A stretch of 64,000 nt of DNA, taken from the NCBI GenBank assembly GCA_020740775.1, contig JAHEWK010000004.1, forward strand, positions 1,240,001-1,304,000, in the 5' to 3' direction. Below are positions 22,693 through 33,400 of the stretch, in pieces; the first letter of the stretch is position 1; each line of letters begins with the position of its first letter. The translations under genes were made by a program, and so were the position numbers. This DNA comes from Ilyonectria destructans (taxonomy: Eukaryota > Ascomycota > Sordariomycetes > Hypocreales > Nectriaceae). The notes below the pieces were generated by a model that made no database searches, had not been told where the DNA came from, and saw nothing but the letters and a program-made list of their open reading frames with translations.

Positions 22693-25600
22693 TTATGCGA
22701 GCGTTCGTTGGCGGGGATCAACCAACCTACACTGTTAGCGGGTATTTACGTTCGTCAATGAGTTTAAGCATACCTGATGATCTTGACGTCCTTGTCCAGC
22801 CGAGCCCGACCTTCGATGGCATTGGGCGTAATGAGAATATACTGACGTGACACGGAGCGACGCGCGGCATCCACCTACACCAAAGCCACGTTAGTTTCGG
22901 CCAACTCTCATACATGTCTCACGTCAGATGGGGTAAGAACTTACCAGCATGTTGGTGCTGATGGCTCGGTTGACGTTGTCCATGAAGACATCAAACTCAT
23001 CGAGGCACCGGATAGGCGATCCAATGGCCTCCCACACGGAGAGTAGCATACAGATAGACGAGAAGGACTTCTCGCCACCAGACAGTGTCTTGGTGTTCCT
23101 GCCGGCCGCGCTCTTGCGTGTCTCGTCGGGCTCGATCTGGATTTGGACCTTGCGCGCGCGGTGGTCCAGATCAATCTTGCCTCGGAAGCCACGCTCGCTA
23201 AGGAGGTAATTGAATTGAATGCGGATTCGGGCGCTGATCTGTCGCTGAAACTGGCGCCAGAGATGCAGACGTTGTTCGATGGCTCGCTTCAGAGACGAAA
23301 TAGTATCGTCTACGTCTCGAGTCTGCTTGATAACATCTTCATATCTCTCTCGGGTTTCGGTAGCACGGTCGTATATTTGCTGGTCCGTCGCTCCAAGCCG
23401 CCTCTCCCGCTGCGCCAGCTGCTCGCGGACCTTCTCGTACTTCTTCTCGATACTCTTGTGTGTCTCATTATCGGGAATGTGGACACGGTCTGGGGCCATC
23501 TCCTGAGCCTGTGCAGTGAAGTCTTCAACTTCGGCTGCCTTTTCGTCCCGTTTCTCCTCCGCGCGTCGTCGCTCGTTCTTCTCAATGTCCACCCGCTCGA
23601 ATGCCTCGTTCTTCTTGGCAACAGCGAGCCGCCTCATCGATTCGTGGCTATTAATCTTTTCCTCTGCCTTGTTAACCTTGGCTTGGAAATCGTCTCGCTC
23701 ACCCCTCTCGGTATCCAACCTCCGCTTGGCATCCTCAGACTTCGTATTGAGATCCCGCTTTGCCAGCCTCATGGTGCCATACTGGTTACCAATCTGATCC
23801 TCCTCGGAATGTTTAGCCTCAAGCTCCGCTCGTAGGACAACGAGACGGTCATCGGCACCCTCGAATGCATCGAGCTCCATGGAGATGCGTTCCACTTCAG
23901 CTTGTGTCCGGCGAAGCCTGTTTTCTAGTTCCTTTATGCTTTTGCGATGCGTATCAAGCTCAGACCTATGTCGCTGAAGCGCCTGGCTCGCCTGACGGTC
24001 CTCGCCCATGATTTCTCGAAGTTCCACGCCCAGTTGCCTCAAGTTCTCCTTTTGCAAGTCAACCTGGCGTGCGGAGTCTGTCTGCATCCTGGGACGCTGG
24101 GCTCCAGGCTGGATTGGGCTTGTGCCAATGGATCCACCCCGGTTCGTTAGGCGCAATCCATGACCTCGCTTTCCTCTTCCATCGTGAAAGCAGATGCACG
24201 CAGACACATTGCGCGGGGGCGTGTTGTCAATCATGACTCGCTGGGCCTCCGTCCGCTCATTGATCAGAATAATCTTTTCGATTTGGTTGTTGATGATGAG
24301 TTGCGATCGGACCAGGTCGTCGTCAAATTGCAGAACTCTAAGAATTGTAGCGAAATGGGCGTCGGGTTCTTGGCTGCTTGTGTCGATACGGCTTGCGTAT
24401 GCAATATAGATTGGAGGAGGCCTCTTCAACCCAACCTTGCGCATCATGTTCGAAAGCCTTGACTGATCGGACTTGCTTCTCACAATAAACGCATTCAGTG
24501 CGTCTCCGAGCGTCTTCTCGAGAATACCAGACCATTCCGGCTTCGAAAGCCGGACGTGAGCGCCGATGGGTCCGATGGGTTTCTGGTCAAATCCTCTCTC
24601 ACTCTCCACCGCCTTGACGAGGTTGACCATGTCCCTGTCGAACCCATCATACGCAGAACCAGTTCTTGACTCGAGTTCCCTAACTTGTTGTTCTGCAGCT
24701 AGGATTTCCTTGCGCTTGGTGTCCTTGGCGTGCTGGTGTCTCCTGGAGGTTGCCTCAGCTTCCACTAGCTTGGCCTGGAGGCTCGGCACCTGCTGAGTGC
24801 TTTCGTTGATTTGATCTTCGAGGGCCTTTTCTTTGGCAGTTGCTTTGGATAGCTCGGCATCCTTCTCCACACGGGCAGATCCAGTCGACTCGCCTAAACG
24901 CTGCTCTTCTTCCCTGATCTTGGCTTCACAGGATTTGATGTCCTCCTTGACGGTTTTCAGGCGCCCATGCGCGTCTCGTTCCTCCCGGTGCAAGTCGGTA
25001 ACCTCCTTCCTGGCAGCGTGGAAGGCCGCCTCAGCCTCGTTGATCCTCTCCTCGAAGGCTCCTCGGTCTGTTTCCAGGTCCTCCCGAGCTTGTCTGACTC
25101 TCACCAGCTTTTCTTCGGTCGTTGTAAGAGTTTGGCCCAATTCCTCGCAATATTGCTCAGCGTCAGCGATTGCTCTGTCACGTTTCGCAATGGCATCGTT
25201 GCGCTCCTTGAGCAATCTCTCCTGCTCCACCACCTGAGACCAGACCAGTTGGTTTCTGTAGTGCCTAGCCTTCTCGCGGAGGCTCTGGTTCTTCTGCGCT
25301 GTCTCAGCAAGTCGCTGGGCATCGTCCATTTCCTTCTTGACGTGTCCAATCTTACTCGTTAGGTCGTCTCTGAGCATGAGGGTCTTGTCGAGTGTATCTT
25401 GTGACATCTTGTAGTCATTGTCTAACTGTTCAAGCTGAACGCCGGAGACGAAATACTTGTATTTCTGAGCTGGAGTGGCCGAGTTAAGGAACTGACGCGC
25501 GTTGTCTTGGGATAGGACCGTGAGGGGGTTGCCAATCTGCAACGCGTACCACTCGGAGATTTCGTCCACCTCTTGTTTCTTTGTCGAAACGATTCGATTC

Positions 25601-26359
25601 ATGGAACTCTTGACCTTGAATCCGCTGGCGCCAGTCTTGGAGAAGTGACGCTCGACGACGATCGAATCGCCGTAGACTTCAGGCATATAAGCGTCAGAGC
25701 CGGCGTTCTTTATCTTGACAATCAGGCTGCCTTGGTCGCAGCCCTCTTTGACAAATGACTTCAGGCTTCCTCCGCGGTTGGTATCGCTGGCTTTGCCACC
25801 GAGACAAAGGGTCAGGGCTGTCAGCACAGCACTCTTGCCGCTTCCGTTCTCGCCGACGATGAAGTTGATAAGGGGACCCAGCTCGACATGGAGCTTCGTA
25901 TGACACATGAAGTTGCAACATGTGATGCTCTCAATAATACCACCTTCTGATACCATGTTGTTGCCGAGATTCGTCGGCCGGCGCATGAGCTTCTGCGTGG
26001 CCAGTTGGTCGTCCAAGTCGGTATTGGCCAGATGCTTGAAGCCGGCATCTCGCATGAGCTCGTATTGGGTCTGAGGAGGGGATTCTGGGCGATCGCGGTC
26101 GGCTTCATCGTCGCTCTCGGAGTCTTGTGACTCCTCGCGCTGTGGTGTCTGGTCCTTTGTCTGGTCGTCGATGGAGACTCGGACACGTTTCCTCTGAAGC
26201 CGGCGGGTCAGTTGGACCGACATATCGGACAGATACGGCGGTGGAATGGGAACCTACAACTTCCTCTGGTCGGAAATTGGAGCGGCCTTCGCGGACGTCG
26301 ACAACGTTCCCTTCATCGTCGTCTTCCACGGCTCGTCTTGACCGTTTCATGGGCGCCAT
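22693..26359 (-). CDS. SMC6: Structural maintenance of chromosomes protein 6 (SMC5/6 complex)
   Basis: Four exons, complement(join(22693..22726,22774..22874,22945..26193,26258..26359)), give 1161 residues. The Walker A motif GENGSGKSAV lies near residue 150, with the Q-loop region after it. A long coiled coil follows to about 540, the hinge (about 565-700) contains a GAHVR segment, and a second coiled coil runs to about 1000. The ABC signature LSGGEKS is near 1065 and Walker B CLDEFDVFMD near 1090. The CLDEFDVFMD form and the final DPRQRTLA, recovered only after joining two tiny 3' exons, are diagnostic of SMC6 rather than SMC5. It acts in the nucleus with SMC5, the Nse subunits and the SUMO ligase Nse2 in recombination repair and resolution of joined DNA. 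The acidic Ser-rich N-terminal 100 residues look disordered. It is divergent from sgt1 across 377 bp. Confidence 0.96.
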
Positions 26360-26736
26360 GGCTGTGGTGCGTCAGGTGTGCGAACAATGGGAAACCCCCG
26401 CGTTTTATTGTGCGCAATCTTCGGTATGAGTCTGTACAGCTGTGGATTGGGTGCGACAAGGAAATGTTGGGGAGGGGTTAACGCGAATTAAATGGTAACC
26501 GTGCCAAAGGCGTTCGTTCAAAGGGAAGTATCTACTATACGCGTCGAGGTAGCTGGGACCGTGTCTGGAGTAGTGGGGTCTCGTTTCCTAATCAGGTTTA
26601 GCGCTGTTGCCTTTGTTCGCCCCGCGACCATTAAGACCCTACCCTAGAGTATCCCAAATTGTGCACCTGACAAAGTGTCTCTGAATCGCTGTCGATGGGC
26701 CGATGAGGATAATACTTACCCCTGGCTGTGACTAGA
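26360..26736. promoter_or_regulatory. Shared divergent promoter region SMC6/sgt1
   Basis: The 377 bp between the two start codons must hold both promoters. It includes the site-like ACGCGT near 26539, which resembles an MCB/MluI cell-cycle box in yeasts and could suit SMC6; that reading is an inference. No TATA box is clear. Confidence 0.45.
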
Positions 26737-28691
26737 ATGGCTACGAAGACGAATCCGGGGGAAGGGGTTGATGACGCAGCGCCTGAGCACGACGGCTTCG
26801 AGAGGCAGCTCCCTGACAACTGCGTCGAGTATTTACTCTTCATTTTGGACTCTCAACTGGACGCTAGGAAACAACTCTCTCAAATCGAATCCATCCGGAA
26901 ATCTGCTTTACAGCTTGCCAGTTCATTGACGAAGGACTACATCTGGCAGAAGGATGAGTTCAACCTCGAGCTAAAGAACGAGAAAGGCAAGAATTACCCA
27001 CTTGGATCTTAACCCAGTCCTAGTTAACACTTTGACCAGGACTTGTCTACCTGCACGGGATTACCGACTACAGTGACGCCGTGGAGGACGAGTGGCTCAT
27101 CGTATATATACTCAGAGAGTTAACAAAGTCGCATCCTAACCTCTGGGTCCGGGCCTTCGACACTGACGGCGAGTTTCTCCTCATCGAGGCCGCGAATGTG
27201 CTACCCAAGTGGCTAAGCCCAGAGATTGATCACAATCGAGCCTGGATCCACGACGGAAAGCTATTTATTATCCCCGTCAAGGATGATACTGGCCTCAAAT
27301 CAAGGACTCTATCACTTCCTGACGCTGTCGAAATCCTCAAGTCGAAACCGGATGCTCTCGTCCATTCAACCTTTATCGAAGCAGAGGCATTCTACAGGTT
27401 GGAGAAATACCCAGCACAGATTTCAGACTCCATCCACCACTCTCTTGTCACAATACCACGCAAGGTCGCCTATATTCTGCACTCACTCCCCAAAACCATC
27501 GCACCAGCAGTGGAAACCTTCTACCTCCGAGATGCCATCGCCCTGAAGCGTGTCATATCCCCACCTGGCCCCCTGACCTTCCCCCCAGAAGACCTCGTCA
27601 CCGTCTCTGTGAAATTCAGCAAAGTGCTTTTTGCGCAACTGCGGTCGCAGCGCTTCGAAACACCACCGGCCTGGCAAGATGTGCTCCAAAGGGCGCAGAA
27701 AGAGGCATCGTCCACTGATACCGAGAACACAATGGCAAGATTGGACCTCGGCATGGAACTGACGTGCGGATTTGAAATGCTCGCAGCAAATGCCGAGAAA
27801 AGCAAGAGCAGGGTGGTACGGGAGCTCGCAATCACGCTCGAGGACCTGGCAGAGGATGGAGACGACGCTCTGCCATCAAATGAGGAGATAACGTCTTGGA
27901 CAGACACGAACCGAAACGATAGCGAGGCCTGGATGGATATTAACTTCGAGGAATTTGAGAAGGAACTCGAAGGGAAGCGAAACAAAGAGTCTCAAGGCGC
28001 AGCATCGGGATTTGGTGATGTGAACACCCAGTCGGACCTCCGCAAGATTGTCTCTCGGTTCGAAGCCTTCCTCAACGACGATGATGCTGGGGTGGATGGC
28101 GCAGAGCTTGACGACATGGATGTTGATGACGATGACGGCTCAGACGAGGACAGCGAGTTTGAAGACAAGGACGTCAGCTTCGACGAGGACGAATTCGCGC
28201 GCATGATGAGAGAAATGATGGGCTTGCCATCGACCGAAACAAAGGATCCCGTCGGATCCAAGGGCAAGAAAGCAGCTGAGCCGCAAAATACCGGGTCCGC
28301 GCCTACCGACGAAGAGGATGAAGAAATTAAGAAGCTCGCGTCCGAATTCGAGGCCGAACTGAACCAACATGGTGCTCTCAAGCTTGACCCCAAGGTCGAG
28401 AAGAAACCCCGAGTCAAGGACAGCAGCGCGAGCACGGAGGTGGCGGGAAAACCCATCAAAGACGCCACACAACTGGACGTTGTAGAGGAAGAAGACAGCG
28501 ACGAAGAAGTAGACATTGACTACAATCTGGCCAAGAACCTGCTGGAGAGCTTCAAGAGCCAGGCCGGCATGGCGGGGCCAACGGGCAATCTCCTTGGCAT
28601 GATGGGCTTTCAACTGCCGAGGGATGAGGATGATGGAGAGGAGGAAGATGACAACGGTGGACCTTCGCGGCAAGTGAAAACCAAACAGTAA
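26737..28691 (+). CDS. sgt1: Sgt1/Ecdysoneless family protein
   Basis: Two exons, join(26737..26986,27040..28691), give 633 residues. The intron 26987-27039 begins with GC (AAAG|GCAAGA) and ends with CAG, so it is a candidate GC-AG intron; no GT site nearby restores the frame, while this one yields EKGLVYLHG. The N-terminal 400 residues match the SGT1/Ecdysoneless family: VEYLLFIL near the start, WLIVYILRELT, then VRAFDTDGEFLLIEAA and LPKWLSPE. The C-terminal third is highly acidic, with Asp/Glu-Ser clusters that are likely CK2 targets, as in animal ECD. The family is linked to splicing-factor and R2TP interactions and to transcription of glycolytic genes in fungi. It is unrelated to the co-chaperone also named Sgt1. 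The stop is 154 bp from the convergent APH-like gene. Confidence 0.9.
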
Positions 28692-28845
28692 AAGAGATTA
28701 AAAGTTGAAATGTGTCGTTATCTATAATATGTCTAGCTCTATCAGAGCATCATACGTAAAGCTCGCTGCGTGATACTCCAACTAAAATATGTGCCTTGAA
28801 AAATCGCCCCCTAGTTTTGTACCGATCACGAACAATTGGCGCTTC

Positions 28846-30285
28846 TCAACAGTCGCTCCCATCCTCATCACTTGACCTTGACCGCTTTGCTGGCGACACC
28901 TCACCGCTTGGGCGCCTCCTTCTCGATGCGCCCAAATCATCGAGATCCTCTAGCTGTGCCAGCACGTTGCCGAGTTGCTTCCGAGCAGCCAGCTCTCTCT
29001 TGCTGCTGTCGTTCTGCGGACGATAGAACTCACGCACGACGGCCACGACGGCGTGGTAGCACTTGTAGAGGAGAAGTCGGATATGTGCGTTGGCCTCGTC
29101 CTCTACGACACTTGTCGACGAGCCTATATACGAGTCTTCATCCGAAGGGAGTGGCCGGTCGAAGCCGTTCCAGAAGTCGTGACTGGGATGTTTGCTGAAT
29201 ACCGAGGCCATAAGCGGATCGCCGAAAAGGCAATTCGACCACTGTCGTAACCCCGTCACCTCGATGTGGCCTTTTCCTTGGGCGTCCGACATGACGGTAT
29301 AAATATCCTCCTCTTCACTATCCGTCTCGTCAGACCCATCGGGGTTTTCCGCCAGTCTCTTGATTTTTTCGGATCGAATGTGTGTCCTCCGTGCCGACTT
29401 CGATTCCTGTCGCTTCCCATTCATACCCTCTGCATGCGAGGTTCCCTTCTTCCCCATCTCCGATTGTTGGAAGACTAATGTGTTAGTGTCCTCCCCGGCG
29501 TCAACCACCACTAGGCGTGGTTCCGTCACAGCATCCAATACGTGTTCGAAGCGGTCGAAGTGCCGCCGGATCGCACCATAACTGATCATGATGGCCAAGT
29601 CCTCCCCATCCCGCAAGATGGATTCCAGCAGAGCGTGAAAGGCCACTGACCACGATTCTGCCCCCCTCGTGGTGTGGAGTCCCCCTTCGAGGCGCCGTCC
29701 TTGGCACGGCAAGGGGACTGAGAGTACATCGGCAGCAATACCGAATCTTCGGGTTGGCGACGATTGTGTTGATATACGGCGGAGGAACTGACCAGTTTGA
29801 AAGTCAACTATCCTTCGCTCTCGACGGGTGAGGGGTCGTGAAAGAGAGGAAATGGCCACGCCACGGGGTGGCCGACTGAGGTTGTACTCAACGGCTAGCC
29901 CGCCTCCGACGGATTCGTGCCTGACGAGGACGGGCAAGTATTCGAACAACGGATTGGATGCCTTCTGGCAACCATCCGGGTCTCCTAAAGCGTTCCCCGC
30001 CACTCCGTCCTTGGACGTCATGGGGGGTTTCTTCCCCCTTGGCAGACCGGACAACCACTTCAACACGGCGGCCTCAGACCCGATGGACGACTTTTCGGAA
30101 CGCAGCAGCCGCATAACTGCAGGGGGCGGGAGAGCAAGCAAAAGGCTGGGCCCGTCGGAGACTTTGACATTATAAAGAAGCTGGAGCCGAGCCGACGGAA
30201 CAGCCTCGAGGTCTTGGACAGACAGGCTGGGGTTGACGCCGTTCAGCAATGAGCGGACAAACCTGTCAGGCGGGAATGTGGTCAT
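28846..30285 (-). CDS. Putative APH-like kinase-fold protein, possibly inactive
   Basis: One exon encodes 479 residues from the ATG at 30285. The frame stays open upstream to 30801, but that part looks like 5' UTR. An N-lobe-like beginning is followed by conserved-looking blocks: FEYLPVLVRHES, LTRRERRIVDFQTGQFLRRIS, then IRRHFDRFEHVLDAVTEPRLVVVDAGEDTNTLV, and near the end TGLRQWSNCLFGDPLM. The last two resemble the HGDxxxxN catalytic loop and the metal-binding D-W-x-x-xxxGDP segment of fungal aminoglycoside-phosphotransferase (APH) family proteins. By my hand alignment the catalytic aspartate and the metal-binding aspartate are replaced. The C-terminus is low-complexity, basic and Ser-rich, and may be a nuclear localisation signal (SPAKRSRSS). 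Substrate and function are unknown. The coding call is firm; the family call is moderate. Confidence 0.7.
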   Translation of the reverse strand: MTTFPPDRFVRSLLNGVNPSLSVQDLEAVPSARLQLLYNVKVSDGPSLLLALPPPAVMRLLRSEKSSIGSEAAVLKWLSGLPRGKKPPMTSKDGVAGNALGDPDGCQKASNPLFEYLPVLVRHESVGGGLAVEYNLSRPPRGVAISSLSRPLTRRERRIVDFQTGQFLRRISTQSSPTRRFGIAADVLSVPLPCQGRRLEGGLHTTRGAESWSVAFHALLESILRDGEDLAIMISYGAIRRHFDRFEHVLDAVTEPRLVVVDAGEDTNTLVFQQSEMGKKGTSHAEGMNGKRQESKSARRTHIRSEKIKRLAENPDGSDETDSEEEDIYTVMSDAQGKGHIEVTGLRQWSNCLFGDPLMASVFSKHPSHDFWNGFDRPLPSDEDSYIGSSTSVVEDEANAHIRLLLYKCYHAVVAVVREFYRPQNDSSKRELAARKQLGNVLAQLEDLDDLGASRRRRPSGEVSPAKRSRSSDEDGSDC

Positions 30286-31430
30286 GGAAGCGGAGGAAAA
30301 TGGGACAGAGAAAAAAGGTCGGGCCGAACGTGTGATATTGTCGCGTGCAAGGTTGCAGCGTTGCGCGACACACTGGGACGAGGGGGGGAGACTGCGGTCG
30401 TCCCGGACGGTACATTGGTACGACGGAAGAGCCATAGATGAGGATGAGCAGGTTTGGGCAAGGGAGGGTTCCAGACGGGTAGTCAGTGCCGAGTACGGTC
30501 GATAGGCGCACGGCTCTTCCTTGAATGTCTTCATCGGCTTGTCATAAGGATGCGACCTGACGAGGGTTGTCGATGCATGTCGAGCTAAGAGCGGGACGTT
30601 GTGTCGGATGTGGCAGCCGGTCCGGTGACAAGCTGCAGGAGGAGAGGAGATGGGATGGGGATGTCCAGGATATGTGACGGGATAAGCATGTAGATGCGAC
30701 ACACACATGGGGGGGGGGAAGTGAGATATGGAAAACAGGGAAGAAGAGACGAAGAGACGGAGAGATGAGATGACGACAGCGACTCGGTGGTGGTGGGTCA
30801 ATTAAAGAAGAGCTGCTCTTGTGGTGCAGTTGGCTTGAACACTAGGTACGCCTCGTTATGCGGTGAGGAGGAGAAAATGACAAGACAAGATGGCCAGCGG
30901 CTAGGATGGTAAGTAGATAGAAAAATGATGGCCTTTCAACCGAGCATCGCGACAGCCACGTCTAGAGTTAAAGCGTGGAGGGTGGTGTCAAGGATCATCA
31001 CCGCGACGAAACGGGATGGAAGCGAGCCATTCCAAGGCCACAGCCAAACGAGCAGGGAGCGGAACGGAAACGAAGGCGAATAGAAATGGGAGCGCAAGGG
31101 AGCGAGCGAGGGAGCATCTAGGTCCAGACGCCATGATACGGACGCATCAGGAACGAACAGACGAAACGATGCACATCTCACCCCTTACCCAACCGCTGCC
31201 ACCTCCACCTCCACTTCCGCATCCGGGGCGTAGCTCTATTGGAGCTGTCGAAGCACGACGATAGAATGTTAGGGACATGTAAGGGGGGCTCACGCCGTGA
31301 AGGCGAATCGTCATGAGAATTCTCGGCGGCGAAGCCGGGGCGGAGACTCGGCCTTGGACCAGAGAGGTTAGAGCAGAGAAGACGCTGGGGAAGGATGAGG
31401 GAAAACTGGCGTGGACGAGTGAGAGTCGTC

Positions 31431-31456
31431 GAGAGGCGAGAGGCGAGAGGCGAGAG
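31431..31456. repeat. (GAGAGGC)n tandem repeat
   Basis: Three full and one partial unit of GAGAGGC lie in tandem in the gene-free interval upstream of the APH-like gene. Confidence 0.88.
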
Positions 31457-31525
31457 ACTCGAATAGACGAGCGAGAATGCATAATATGCGAGCCATGGCC
31501 GCCAACACCCCTCATCCTGGCGCCC

Positions 31526-31573
31526 CAGTTCGGTTCAGTCCAGCCCGTGCAGGCCAGTCACAGTTCGGTTCAG
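31526..31573. repeat. Direct repeat of 13 nt
   Basis: CAGTTCGGTTCAG occurs at 31526-31538 and again at 31561-31573, inside a longer stretch of CAG/CTCAG words. The function is unknown. Confidence 0.8.
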
Positions 31574-31885
31574 CTCAGCTCGGCTCAACTCAGCCAAACG
31601 CAGTCCAGATCTCTCGTTGCGCCTCTCGCACGCAGACCAAAGAGTAATCGCTAATGAAGAGCAAGCAGACTATTAGATCGGACAAGGCGCCGGCTCCGCC
31701 CATTGGCGCTTCTCAAGCGAGCCCGCAGAGCGGCAACGAAAAAAGGCCTGCCAAACGACACCGGCGCCGCGAGCCACGGAGAACTAACCCTCCCAGCACC
31801 GCAGAATTGGGAGACAGGGCCCACGTGGATTGGCTCCAATGGACCTATCCTGGGTACGGTTCCCAGCCCATCATGTCTCAGCCCC

Positions 31886-31918
31886 GCGAGGGTCCAGCGA
31901 GGGTCCAGCGAGGGCCCA
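31886..31918. repeat. 11-nt tandem repeat x 3
   Basis: Three adjacent copies of GCGAGGGTCCA; the third has CCC in place of TCC. The unit is GC-rich and not a multiple of three. Confidence 0.9.
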
Positions 31919-33400
31919 GGAAACGGCACCGCAGGGCCAGGCCGGTGTTCTTGTCGTTGACTCGTCGTCGAGCGAAGGTGATCTAAAGGTTGCATTGGGA
32001 AGCGAGTCGGGAAATTTATCATTGGTCGCCGCAAGCGAACGAGACCTGGGTCACGCTGGGTGGCATTCCGCGGACCCTGCACTGGGGTCTTGGTGGCGCC
32101 TTGGGGGGTCAGTTTGTGGGCTGGCACTTTTGTGCTCCGTCGTCGCATGGCATGCCATATTACTGTAGCATGCATGGTCATCCTGTTAAGTCCGTTTGCG
32201 TGTCGTTGACACCATCTGGGGCTTTCCCGCCCGTCTGTCTGTGACTCCGTGTTCACACGCCCAGCAGACCGGCCTGGCAGACTAACCGCCCAGCCCAGTC
32301 AGTCCCCTCGCGCCTCACGCCTCGCGCCTCCAGTTCTTGCGGTGTGGACAGTGATGCGAGCATGATGTGCACATGCGCAAGAGCTGACTTGTAGCTCGCC
32401 GTGGCGTCCGACCGAAGTGTGGGGCTTGGAAATGGATCCCATGTGAGGCTCGTCCCGGATCGGATGCGAATAGACGAGACGGCAAGCCAGGGCCACGTCT
32501 GCCGACTCTCCGCGCCACCACCTGAAGGCTACATGTACATGGTAGTTGCAGCTGTTGGGAGGTAGTCGAAGCTGTTGGTGATTAGCTGGTACACGTCAAA
32601 CCACCCAGTACGTACCTACTCCGTGCCTCATGTACCCCATGTATCAGAGTACTAGGTCCGGAGTAGTAAAGCATCTCAATGGCTCCTCGCTCCCTCAACG
32701 AGTAATGATTCGGTGTTCCAAGTCTCCGTCTCAGACATCCACGCAGCCACCCGCCGGGATGCCGGGATCATCGAGTTTAAGCTTTTGCGACTCCCTCCGA
32801 GGCATCTCCCGAGGCCCCAAAACCGACCATTTTCACTGACTGGGGGGTGTCGTGATGAAGAGAAGAACAGGTTGAGCTTTCGTCTTTCTATTGTAGCTTG
32901 GTGCGAAATGCCAATTTCGGTGCTTGGCTTCCAACTCGTTCCGCTTTTTCCAGCCACCGCCGGCTGTCTCCATATAAGCCCATCTCCTTCCGGACAAGTT
33001 CTTACGGGAGATCGCCAGCCCACGAACCGCTTTCGAAGCAGCCAGCCGGCATCGCTGGGTCTGTGTCATTGCCTTCATCTCATGTCCTTAGGACGGAGCA
33101 TACCCTGTGCTTTGCAACACCAGTCACTCCTCACCGCAGATGTTGTGGCCGTAACCCATCTCGATTGTCTTCAGGCTGAGATGCCCTTGGGACCCATCTC
33201 ATTTGTTTCATACGCAAGGGAGTCGACGTTATGCCCCATTGGCTCGTGTTGCTGGCAGCCATCTTTCAATTGTGGATGCAAGCTTCGCTTCCTGTAACCC
33301 ATCGCGGCCTCGACTGATATCAAAACGGCCGCTACTACCGTCATATTGTCCGCCCTTCACAAGTGACACGTCAGCCACTACCAGGCAAGACGCGAGCGAG

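Larger units (their letters stand above)
30286..33400. other. Gene-free interval, about 3.1 kb
   Basis: The left part is upstream of the APH-like gene; the right end is the 3' flank of TAN1. It contains several small tandem and direct repeats (31431-31456, 31526-31573, 31886-31918) and GTAC-rich motifs near 32608-32655. A plus-strand frame of 194 codons at 32713-33297 has no recognisable family. No tRNA passes inspection. Confidence 0.5.

Noticed and set aside
30286..30801. Upstream extension of the APH-like protein by 172 residues
   Set aside because: The extension is low-complexity with many His, Pro and Ser and no family-like part; it reads as 5' UTR.
30815..30880. A tRNA-like A-box (TGGTGCAGTTGG) on the plus strand
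   Set aside because: No B-box (GGTTCRANNCC) follows at a suitable distance and the stems do not pair.
32713..33297. 194-codon open frame on the plus strand
   Set aside because: No recognised domain or plausible splice partners. Most likely chance in GC-rich DNA.
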